DNA of 64,000 bases from Rhynochetos jubatus (Eukaryota; Chordata; Aves; Eurypygiformes; Rhynochetidae): the NCBI GenBank assembly GCA_027574665.1, contig CM050656.1, positions 1,735,001-1,799,000 on the forward strand, given 5' to 3'. Positions 1 to 10,364 of the stretch are shown here, in pieces; position 1 is the stretch's first letter, and each line of letters begins with the position of its first letter. The translations under genes and the position numbers were made by a program. Under the pieces are notes generated by a model, which worked only from the letters and a program-made list of their open reading frames with translations, had not been told where the DNA came from and did no database searches.

Positions 1-1041
1 TCAGTTTCTCATTTTTCCTTACTTATGCATTGTCTCCCGCGTTACACCACGGGACAAGCTCCTGCTCCAGCTGTTTGTTTGAGAAAGCTTCCATTTTACT
101 GTGAGCTCTTCTTTTCCCTGATCCTTATTTAAAAAGGTGATGAGCCCTTCATTCAGCTGCTTCTCTTCCACAAAACAACGGTTGTGGAAGGGGAGGCTTT
201 TCCTTCCGTCAGATGTCAGTTTATTTACAAAGAAACAGATAGGGCTGAATTTGAATGAGAGCCTATTTACATCCCATACAGTAGGGGAATTGTTTGGGAA
301 CTCTTCATCCTTAGGCAAGGATAATATTGGAGTCTTTGCCAAGAAAAAGTCAGCTTTGAAATACTCTTTTCTTGTAACTGTGAGTAGGATTCAGCTTCAG
401 TGGACGTTCACTCTACAGGAGTGATAAGAGAACGGTGCTGTCGCTGCAGCTTTCCCTAACCAGGTCCTCCCCGCTCCGCCCATGCCCACCTTCAGCCTCC
501 TCAGGAGCAGCTCCCTGACCATGCACAAGGATGTGTCCTGGCCGTGGTAGAGCCAGAGCTGAGGACACCAGTGCTGGAATGCAGCGTGTTACCCCAGTGC
601 TGGCACCTCCTTGTCCCAGGAGCTCTTCACTTGGCCCTTCAGTTTCCAAAACAAACCTCCTTGTGTGGGTTTTTTGCAGATACTGACTGTTTTCCTTTCC
701 CTTTCGTGGCCTATCAGCTTTGGCAAACAAGGCTAAAACATTGGAATTGATTCAGGGCTTGGGAAACAGTTTCATTTCCAGATGTCTGTGATCCCAAGCC
801 TGGGCTTTGAGCTCCCCACTGCTCCCAGTCTCTCTGTGGGCATAGACCTTGGAGCCACTGCCGCGGCAGCACTCAGTCCCGCGGTGCTCCGGGTGTTGTA
901 GGGATGAAATCGTTCCTTGGGGAGCTTGGCAACAAGAGTCAGTAGTTTACGAATTGCACCCCAAATCGGACAAGGGTTTAAGGTTAAGCTGGGATTTGTC
1001 CTGAGGTGTTCAAAGGCATGTCATGGGATAACTTAATCAGG

Positions 1042-1076
1042 GAATCATGGAATCATTTAGGCTGGAAAACTCCATT
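1042..1076 (-). repeat. decayed CR1 3'-end remnant
   Basis: The pair of GAATCAT units followed by TTTAGGCTGGAAAA resembles the reverse complement of a CR1 LINE 3' tail. The similarity stops after about 35 bp, so this is an old or truncated remnant. Confidence 0.5.
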
Positions 1077-4000
1077 AACTGTGGAAGCCCAAAACAGGGG
1101 TGGGAGAGCTGTGTTATTTGCTCCACTACCCTGTGCATGCACCACGTGTCATTAGTTTCTTGGACCATCCCCTGACAGGGCTGGTTCCGTGGCAGATACA
1201 GCACAAGAGGAAGCCACGGAGTGCAGAAGGGGCAGCAGGACCATCCCAGTGGGTACAGCCAATGCTGCTGTTGGACCCTTTGGGTCTGGGGGCTTCCCGT
1301 GGGGAGAAGCAAGCCTCACCATCCTCACTGATGAATCTAGGCTAAAGCTGTCACCTTGGCAACTCTTTCCAGGCAGGGATATGACCTGGCCATGAGTGCT
1401 TATAGGGAAAATCTTTCTGATGTCCCAGGGAGGATTTGACTCTTAGGCAAACTACATCATAAAAAACATAAACAAAACCAAACGTGGGAAAACCAGGTGG
1501 ATTGAGGCCTCCTAACTTCAGCCCCAGTTCTTTAGAGATTTCCAGATTTTCTTTTGAAATCACTGGATGTGAATTTGATACGCGTGGTGAAAGGGGAAGA
1601 ATTACAGCTTTCACATTCATGCACAATTTACCTTTTTATTTTCCCTTATTATCTGGGGGATATTTGGTAAATCAAGCTCCCCTGATGGGGCTCAGGATTC
1701 TGATTCTATTTGTGGGGTCCCATTAGTAGCGAGGCAGTAAATTACTGCTACTTTGTTTGAAAATTTTTTTAGCCACAGTACATTAGCTCCTTTTGTTTGC
1801 TTTTCCACTGACAGAGTGTACGTTTTTATTTGAGAATTTGTGTTTCTTGAATGTCTCATTTATAAATAATACAGGGTGTGAAATTTGAAGGTCATGGAAC
1901 ACAACCTGAAAAAGAAACCACCCAGAGTAACGTGGGGCATTCAGGGCAAAAATCTTTCACAAAATGCATCGCTTACATTGGATTTTTTATCTAACCCCAG
2001 TGTGTGCAGCGAAGAGCTGACCGTTATACATACGGTAACTGTATATAATAACCTTTTCCTGGCTCATCCAGCTATCTTTGTTTATTTGAAAGATTGATAG
2101 ATCAGAGGGTCAAGGGACGTGTTTTATTGTAAGTTTCTGGTCCAAATTTCCTGACATTTTTTCGTTTATAAAAAAATAGACCTTTAAAAGGCACAGAAAG
2201 GGCTAATAAGAACCAGATCCTAAAGTGATGCTGTGTCAAAATGTCAAAAATAACAGCTTTTCTTTGACTCTGCAGCATTAATCTTAAGGCACATACCTTT
2301 CTATACACCCTTCCTTTAATAGCTTGAGTTTTTGTACGTGGCTCTTTACTGCAGAGCAGCTTCTAAAGTGACAACAAAAATCCCTTGATGGTTTTCAGTA
2401 GTTGGGTTTATAGCTGGATGTGGACATTTGTTTACCGATTCCAAATCGCTTTTTTTTTTCTTGTGATAAAGTTGAGAGGCTTCCTACTTGTGCTATAAAA
2501 ATGGTTCCTGAGTAAAGAAAAGCTTCATTTCCCCTCGCCAGATTACAGCGTCAAAGCTGTCACCAAGACATCTGTCCTTGAACCTGAAAGTTGACTCAAA
2601 AGGAGAGGCAGATGTGAGCTCTCAGATGCCTATTCGGGATGCACACTGGCGTGAAGGGCAGTGAGTTGTCCAGGTCCTGTCCAAAAGCAATGGGGTCCGG
2701 GTGCTCAGCCCCAGATAATATTTTGGAAGTCCACGGGCCTCTGTGCTCCAGTTTCCCTCCACAAGCCCTCCCTCCCCTATGGCCCAGGGCAGTCTCTAAG
2801 CTGCTAATTACCAGCAAGTAGCAATTAATTCTGAGAATCCCAAGTACAGTGGTGTCGCACATGGACATCTGAAAAGCCGTGAAGCCTCGGGCAGTGGTCA
2901 GCCTGTTTCAGTTCAGTGAATTATCCTCGGGTGGCACTAAACCTTCGAGGCAGTGCCTGGGGAGGGAAAGCCCAACATAGAGCTGCAGCGTGTCCCGAAT
3001 TGAGTCTCGCACATACGCATCGCTGAGGAAACTCATTTGAAAATACGCTGTGAAAGCAAAGGTGGTAGAGTGTTCCCTTTTGTCCCGAGACAGTTGACAC
3101 TGCGTGTTTCCTCGTGATCGTCTGGACTTCTTTAATGCTGATATTCTTCATACGGGTTGCCACATCATGGGTTGGGTGTCGTACCGCTTTCCTCCCACTG
3201 TCATTCCTCTACGTTTATTTGTTCAAAATAAGTGAAATTCCAGCCATGGGTCTTCCTTTGGCCCCTTTTAAATAACAAGGGTCTGCCGACCCACAGATTG
3301 GACCCGCCGGGAGTTGTCTTCCTTTGTGAGTTATGGGCAGTGGGGCAATCAGTGGTTAATCCTTCTTCCAACTGAGAAGTGTATGCTCCGCCTGTGGCCA
3401 CACTTCAGTAAGAGACCCCGTGGTTCCTTCTTTAGCTGAACTGCAATAGCTTAAAGCTCAGGTCGATTGAACATACGGGCCAACCAGCAAGCCCCTCCAG
3501 CATCTTCAGGCTGGCTGGGCTCCGCGTTGTTGACTTTCTTGGAAGAGAACAATTCCACGCAGAAAATTTCCAGTGCTCTGAGCTCAGTGCTGGTGCTGAC
3601 ACGTGAGTACCAAATGCAGCATCAGACTGGACTAACATGGGTAATCCAAAGCTCTGAACGAATGACGATGCTTCTTTCCAGGCTATTGTATTAAACTGGG
3701 CAGCGGTCTGTGTCGGACCCTCGGATGTGCCTTGCAGGCTCTTTCCCTTTAAACAAACTCAGTTACCAGCCTTTAAACTCATCCATCTCGCAGGCGCTGA
3801 CTGAGACACTTTTTGCCTGTCTTTATTGCCAATCCATGCTAGGACAAAGAAGCAGGGAGCTGCTAAACCTCCTGGTGCACAAAGGAAAATGCAACAAGCG
3901 GCCCCTAAGACTGGTGTCCCAGCTGCTTTATCCGCCTCCGTCACGTAGGTGCTTTACGTGCTGCGGCGCAGACTGGAATTTTCAAATCCAGAATTAAACT

Positions 4001-5229
4001 TGCTCTCCAGTCCAGCAGCTGGAAACGGTGTCTCCACAGCTGTAGGTTGGCTTGAGAATGGTTTGGAGATGTTCCTTTCCAGAGAGCTGTGTTGTTCCGT
4101 GTCTGTAACGGGAGGTAACTTGGTACACCGGCCTCTCTTGCACCTGGACTAAAGCTGTTTTAAAGCAGGCTTGCGATGGCTTGAATGGAGACTTTAATTG
4201 TGACTTTTTTTTGACTCTTCCGAAGGATCAGAAGGGCATAAAGAAAAGGATAAATGAAACAGCGATTCTTCTCATAAAATGAACATTTCAAGGTCTAATC
4301 CTGCATCCCCCTCGTGCTTTAAACACCTAGTGAAATCAGAAACACATCGCACACACGGGAAAAAAGGTCTCCCCGTGGCCAGCAAAATCCTCCTCCGAGC
4401 AAAGAGGGTGTTACTGCTCTAAGATGTGTCTTTGGTAGTTTAAGATAGAGTAACCATGTGGTCGCAGTGGAGATTAACATTCCTTGGCTGGAGAGGACAA
4501 GCTTTTATTTTGAAAGCCACCTGGGTTCCACTTAAAAGTAGTAGAATACTTTAGGATTTATTACAACCGGGCAGGCTCCTATTTAACAATGTCAAGCCGT
4601 AGCTGTGGAAATACACACACTTTTCTTCTGTCGAGACACGCAAGGCACTACGTTTCGTCCTTGCGCAGCTGTTGCTGTTCTGTAACATCAAACCAGCGAA
4701 AAGTTTGGCCATGAAGGATACCTAATACTTGGATTTTATATGCAGTGTCTCCAATTTATGCGCTTAGAATCATGAAGATGACTTATGATGTGTTGTGTTT
4801 GCATTGGCAACGGCTCAAACCCAGAAATATATTTCAGGCTTGGCTTTCCAGATATTATCTCAAGTCATTTAAAAGTTCATTATAGGGCACCCGCTAGTGC
4901 TGCTATAGTAAAGGGGCTGTCAGCATTTTTCAAGGGTTTATAACTCAGCCATTAAAAAAAAAACTCTCTGTGGGCTGAAACTTGGCATTCAGGGTCTAGG
5001 CCCAGCAGTAAATTGTTTTTACAAATTAAAAAAAAATCAGTTTGACTATTATTAAATTATAGGTGGGCTAAATTTTATTTAGAACTTTTTCAGGCTATGC
5101 TCCCATACTTCTGTGAATTCAAATGTTTCCAAAAGGGTTTTGTAGAGTTCTCCAAAATATGGACTGGCTTTGTGTTATGTTCTTGAAAGCCTGAGATTTA
5201 ACTTAAAATGTAATAACAGTGCTTATCCC

Positions 5230-5522
5230 AGCATAGCACTTTTCACCTTCAAAGTGCTTTATGAGCATTATCTCATTAATGTACATAACAGCCTCCCCAT
5301 GATGTAAGAGGGATTATTATCCTCACTTTATAGCCGGAGAGATTGAGCCAAAAGGTTTAAGGCTGTTTTTGAAAGGCCTTAGTTGCACAAATCCCATGTG
5401 AGCTCTGATTGGCCTTGGGTGTCTACTTCCCTTTGGCTTTTCTGAAAATCACAACTGAAGTGATTCACCCAAGGCTACTCAGAGCCAGGATTCAAACTCA
5501 GACTTTCCGATGGCCAGTGCCA
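5230..5522 (+). repeat. ancient MIR / CORE-SINE-like element
   Basis: Two blocks match the MIR family pattern in order. The first (about 5236-5345) runs from an AAAGTGCTTTATGAGCATTATCTCATTAAT-like segment through an ATTATTATCCTCACTTTATAG segment to a GAGATTGAG stretch. The second (about 5458-5520) carries the CACCCAAGGCTACTCAGAGCCAGGATTCAAACTCAGA-like segment, equivalent to the 'aaggtcacacagc...ccaggattcgaaccc' part of MIRs. About 110 bp of unrelated or diverged sequence separates them. MIRs are tRNA-derived SINEs with a CORE domain, active in early amniotes, so a copy in a bird would be very old. Assignment is from memory of the consensus. Confidence 0.7.
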
Positions 5523-6282
5523 CCAGGCTGGTTAATTCTTGGAAGCGCAGGAATTACTTTCTACATAAGAACCACCGTGTTTCTAAGAAATTATTCTTTA
5601 GGTCAGAGGGAGTCACCACTGGGAATCTGGGGAGCTCTCCGATCCAGGGGGACTGTCATGGATTATGGTGAAATGGGGCGTGCTCTGAGACCGTGGCCAT
5701 GCAACGTGGTGTCTTCGTCGTGCGTGCGAGCAGTGGGTCCATCCCTTTTCATCTGCCCTGTTTGCCTCCTGCTGAAAGCACAAAAGGAGGATGTACTGCT
5801 GGTTTCCTTGGCCTTTGGAGGAGATGTTAATGCTGATGGCACCAAGAGGGACTGGACAGACACCTGGCTGCAGGCAGGAACTGTATGTTCTCTGCGCAGT
5901 TGTTAAAGGGAGAGGATGGTGGCAGTAGCTTTGGAGGTTTGATGGGCTTTGGTAGGTGTGATGTACACACAAGTGTTGGAAATAAACTGTGCTTCTCTTT
6001 GGCCTCTCCACGCTGGGCAAGGGCAGCAATGGATGGCTGTTGTGCATGTCAGGGAAGGAATGCTCCTGATTTTGTACGCCTCAGTAAGAGCCCCAGGTTT
6101 TTTGGAAGCACTGTTAGACCTGCAGCTCGTTTTCAATTACGGAACTGCTTTATCTGTGAGAAAGGTCTTTCAATTGCTTGAAACCTGCCCGGTTTAAATC
6201 CCGTCTCAGGTCAGCTGCTTGATCTGATTTATGGTTTGGCTGTAAAATCTGTGGATTTGAGGGAATTTAACAGATGCGTTTT

Positions 6283-6426
6283 GGCTGTCTTCAAGGCCAG
6301 GCTGGATGAGGCTTGGAGCAACCTGGGCTAGTGGAAAGTGTCCCTGCTCATGGCAGGGGGGTTGGAACTGGATGATCTTTAAGGTCCCTTCCAACCCAAA
6401 CCTTCGGTGATTCGATGATTCTATGG
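6283..6426 (+). repeat. CR1 LINE 3' end
   Basis: Sense-orientation 3' terminus of a CR1 non-LTR retrotransposon. It starts with TCAAGGCCAGGCTGGATGAG, continues through GGATGATCTTTAAGGTCCC and ends in degenerate GATTCTATG repeats. The copy is 5'-truncated, with no ORF2 remnant beyond the 3' UTR, and a few substitutions mark it as not recent. Confidence 0.93.
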
Positions 6427-8614
6427 TTTAGTGTCTCTGTAGTAGTTCATGGAGGAAGGTGGAGAACACTTAGAGGAGTCAGAAGCTCCTGACGCTGAGA
6501 GGCTATTTCTGTTTGTACCATAGCTCTTGCGTTACAGCCATACATTTTTACCGGCTGACTGCTGCTGTTGATGCTTTAAAATCCTTTTCTAGCCTTTGCA
6601 AACCTACCCTACATTCTTACTCCTTTATTCACCCCTCCTGTATACCACAGGACCTTTAAAATACTGTGTTTACTGGGCCATTTGTCAGCCAGACCATCAC
6701 AGGGCTGAGGCCATCCTGTTCTCTGACTGTGTTGTACTGTAGATCTCTGAACGGGTCTTCGAAACATTATCAGGAATTCTGTAAGTGACTGTGGATAGCA
6801 ATGTTCCGTGGGATAATTAAAGGCGGTTGTCCAGTTCCATGCTGTTAGTGTGACTTCATTAAACCCAGGTTGTGGAGAGAACCCAAGACTTCAATTACGC
6901 TTCCCGGTGAGTTTGTTAAGACAGCAAGGCAGAAACATTTCTGGTCTTGCGATGAAGCATGCAGAGATGGTTCTGAACAGCCAAAAGGCCCTCTGACACC
7001 CCTGGCAAAAGGCATCGGACCCTGTTGTCTGTCTTCTCCGAGGGCCGGGATCTCTGCCCTTTTTACATCACACATGGTTTCCCTAGCTAATTAGATCCAT
7101 GGGGGTGTGGCTAACGGTTGGATTTTTCACAGTGTCATACCTGTACGTTAAAAGACTGAGCAGTGAAAAAGCCATACGTGTGGGCAGTTCCTTTGAGCTT
7201 AACGCTTGTCCTGTGGCTCCTCGGGACCGAATGAGAACAGGGGCGCCTTGTATAAAGTGCTGTGCAGGCACAGGGTAAGAGCTTATGTGCTAAACAGATT
7301 AAACACGAAGGAAGGAGGTATTGATATGCACAAAACATAACGAAGGGAGTAGCTTTGTGATATGGTTAAAGTAAATAATGAGGGAAGTGAATTAGTTAGG
7401 CAAGTTAGTTGGCTAAGCTGTTTTTATACATGCTGCACATTTTGTTCATACTTTTAGGCAGGCTTATTGCTGGAGCGAACGGTAGATGTACCTGAGAACG
7501 GGGGAGCACCAGCAGCCCGGCACAGGTCTGCTTACTGCTAGGCTTTCCATGACCTCCCGGGCTGGCTCTGCGAGCGCAGGAGCGGAGCACAGCCTCTGGA
7601 TTTCTCATTCCTTGGCCGCCCTGCTGAGACAGCCAGCAGATGATAATGGGTTTTGGGCAGTAATGACTGCCGTTAGTTTTGAACCTGTGACACGGAGATG
7701 AAAGCCTGTGTATTCCATTCCTGTATCCAATCCATCTCGCTCCCTGCTTTTAAAGGACTTAATTACATGTTGAATATGGTTAACTAGAAGTAGTCCTCTT
7801 CGTGAACGAGGCAGAATGAAATAGCACTTGACAGGAGAAGGCGATGCTCAAGAATGGATTAGAAGAGATTAATTTTGCTAATTTTTTATTTAACATTCTC
7901 TGCCTTAACAAAAGAACTCTTGATCTTCTGCTTGCACCTATCATGGGACCCATTTCAAATTTAAGATAAACTGAGTATTCTTGGCAAGGGAAATACTGAT
8001 TGAGAAAAACCTCTCCATCCCCTCGTTATGATGGTTGTTCCTCATCTGTGCAGTTAGTGCACTGACAGCATACTGTCTGCACTACTCTGCAGACCAGTTG
8101 AAGATGGCTCTGAGAGCTGCACTTCTGAGTGGTTCATCCCATACATTGCTGTATTTTGTGGGTCCTAACATGAGCGGGGGCAGGTCTGCGTAGGCAGAGG
8201 TATCTAAACGAGCAGCCAGATTTCTGATAGGGTTTTCATGTTTATTGGTTAGCAAAAAAGGAAAAATACCGGAAAGAAGCAGTGTTGCCTCCTTTTTCTC
8301 TGTTAAGTAAAGCTAAGTAGGATGCTGTTGAGAAAGTAGTGACGATCCGTGTGTGCGGAGGAAGAGACGTTTTCAAGAAATACAGTATTACAGTGCAATG
8401 GAATTTCCAAAATTTGTTCCTTTTATTGCCATGCAAAACTGTGTGGGACCTATTGCCCTGAAACATCCATTAACAAGTATTATCATTTTCTTCTAACCCT
8501 GATAGCAACTTCCTTTGTTTCCCTTTCAAAGACAAGCATGACCTTCCTTTAAAATGACATTTCCTGAGCTGCAGCTCTTTAGTCACCCTTTCTTTTTTAA
8601 CTTTTTACATCCAG

Positions 8615-8902
8615 ACTACTTCTTGACGCTCGATGAACCTATGAATAACATAACGACCACCCTTGGCCAGACGGCAGAGCTGCACTGTAAAGTCTCCGGC
8701 AATCCTCCTCCGACGGTCCGTTGGCTGAAAAACGACGCGCCGGTGGTCCAAGAACCCCGGAGGATCTCTTTCCGTGCCACAAGCTATGGGTCTAGATTGC
8801 GAATAAGGAACCTTGACACTACGGACACTGGCTACTTCCAGTGTGTCGCAACTAACGGCAGAAAGACTGTTTCTACAACCGGTGTGCTGTTTGTAAAATT
8901 TG
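8615..8902 (+). CDS. ROR1: ROR1 exon 3: Ig-like C2 domain
   Basis: This 288-bp exon encodes the extracellular Ig-like domain (residues 1-96 of the part seen here). The acceptor is ...acatccag|ac and the donor is tttg|gtaagt. Frame: the first two bases complete a codon begun in the missing exon 2, and the exon ends one base into a Gly codon, so it is a symmetric 1-1 module. Hallmarks are [13 protein letters not shown], the first Ig cysteine (TGT at 8686) in ELHCKVSG, the core Trp in VRWLK, and the second cysteine (TGT at 8842) in [12 protein letters not shown]. There is an N-glycosylation sequon N-I-T at 8647. The frame is also open upstream of the acceptor, so an ORF start at 8554 is an intronic artefact. 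In ROR1 this domain lies outermost on the cell surface. Confidence 0.97.
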
Positions 8903-10333
8903 GTAAGTTTTCTTCTTTTAGAGTGTTCAAACTGTTGCTTAGAAAAACAGCTGTGGGGAAGGGTGTCTTTAAAGTAGATGTAGTGGTATCAGCCGGTCTG
9001 ATTCAGCCTGTTCCTGGGAGCATCTCTGGGATGGCAGCGTGTCCCCGCTGCCTTGCTCTTTGCTCAGCCGAGGTGCCCGTGTTGCCAGCTGTAACGGTGG
9101 CTTTTACTGTATAAAAAACTGCTGGAAGCAGGACTGAAACACAGGGGTCACGAAACAGCGGGGTTCCTTAACACGTTACTGGAGTGGATTCAGACCAGTC
9201 AAGAAAAAACTGTCTTATTCTCGAGTGCCGGAGAGACCTCCTTTGTCTGTAGTATGTGAGAAATTTCAGCTTGCAGTGTAGGTTGGAGGCACGTTAGTGA
9301 CACACATATACACACACACCTATCAGGTAAGATAAGCACTTTTTCTTAAGTCAAAGTTTATGTTGAGATAATTGCCTTCAGAGCTGATCTTAAAGCTGAA
9401 AGGACTCCAAACAAGAAATGGGTTTTGTGCATCTTCTCCTCCACCTTCAGAGGGAAATAGTTCACCGAGATGAAGATGTTTGCACAGACTCCTAGCTAAT
9501 CCTCTTCGGAACTGGACAGATACCACATACATCATTCATTGTGTGTTGAGTTTCATAGTCTTTTTTTCATGAATCTCCCACATTTTCTAACTTCTAGTGA
9601 GAAATAAATCATCAGAAGTTCCCTCACAAGGCAGTTGTTGTCCTTTAGGGGGTATCTGAAATGTAGATATCTGAGCAGTGATACTCCAATAGACGCTCCT
9701 GGAGAAAACTGCGAGTGTTTTTCTTTTTTCTCTGACTGGAGCAATATTTAACTGCACAATTCGGTTTCTAGAGCAAATGCTTATCCGTATGAACTTCCCT
9801 GAGGTCTGCTACAGTCCGCGCTGTGCTGGTGAACGTGCACTCCAGCCCGCTCAGTCCTTCCAGCAGCTGCCGAAATCCCCGCTCCAAGGGCAGTAACGAC
9901 AGAACCCTCCCTGCCAAACTGCCAGGCAAATGTGATCAGTGCATCAGAATCAGGCCTAGGAGGAATTCCTGATAAATAATGAAGATTGACAGGGGGAAAT
10001 GATGCTGTTTTCTCCCAGCTATAGTTACAACATGCTTTGGTACAAGCCTCCTGTGGTTTGCTGTAACCTTCTCGGTGATGGCCCGAGAGGCAGCTGCACT
10101 GCAGGATGGGTGCCTCGCCTGTTCACTGCCCTCATCGATGGCATTTTGCAGTCACTGCTGCAGGGTCCGGTCTTGTCTTCAGTACTGAGAAACTCCGGCT
10201 TGTCTGTTGAACTACATAAACCACATCCAACATGACAGGCTGTTACTTTTATCTTTTAAAAGGTTTTCAAAAGCTTCCTGCTTGCTACCTCACCATAACT
10301 CATCACACTGTTTTTCTTCTGTCACTTTTCCAG
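8903..10333 (+). other. ROR1: ROR1 intron 3
   Basis: A 1431-bp intron between the Ig exon and the microexon, with donor gtaagt and acceptor cacttttccag. A short CA-rich run lies at about 9300-9320. I recognise no repeat element, RNA gene or other coding potential. Confidence 0.93.
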
Positions 10334-10364
10334 GTCCCCCGCCAACAGCAAGCCCAGGATCATC
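10334..10364 (+). CDS. ROR1: ROR1 exon 4: 31-bp linker microexon
   Basis: This tiny exon carries the linker between the Ig domain and the CRD. It begins after cttttccag and ends before gtaagt. Joined to the final G of exon 3 and the first T of exon 5 it reads G-PPPTASPGS-S, which corresponds to human PPPTASPGY followed by SDEYEEDG. At 31 bp it is not a multiple of three. It moves the splice phase from 1 to 2, so it must be included for exon 5 to be read in frame. It is too short for ORF calling and was found by matching the expected peptide. Strong donor and acceptor sequences probably compensate for its size. Confidence 0.95.

Larger units (their letters stand above)
1..8614 (+). other. ROR1: ROR1 intron 2 (3' part)
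   Basis: Non-coding sequence that ends at the acceptor before the Ig exon (ttttacatccag, 8603-8614). It has no open frame with protein-like composition. I looked for the short exon 2, expected to encode the linker between signal peptide and Ig domain, and did not find it. Recognisable content is a decayed CR1 piece near 1.04 kb, an ancient MIR-like SINE at 5.23-5.52 kb and a CR1 3' end at 6.28-6.43 kb. The stretch 4.5-5.2 kb is AT-rich with nothing I can name. The intron number follows the nine-exon vertebrate gene and is an inference. Confidence 0.85.

Noticed and set aside
5409-5906. 165-codon + strand frame
   Set aside because: It starts within the MIR-like SINE, shows no domain, and has no splice or conservation support.
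8554-8614. Apparent upstream extension of the Ig exon
   Set aside because: It is the polypyrimidine tract and acceptor (ccag at 8611-8614) of intron 2, read in frame by chance.
1-8614. Search for ROR1 exon 2 (linker before the Ig domain)
   Set aside because: No segment encoding a peptide like the expected ETELSVSAEL...SSWN linker, with splice sites and a phase-1 end, was found, so exon 2 is probably upstream of the window.
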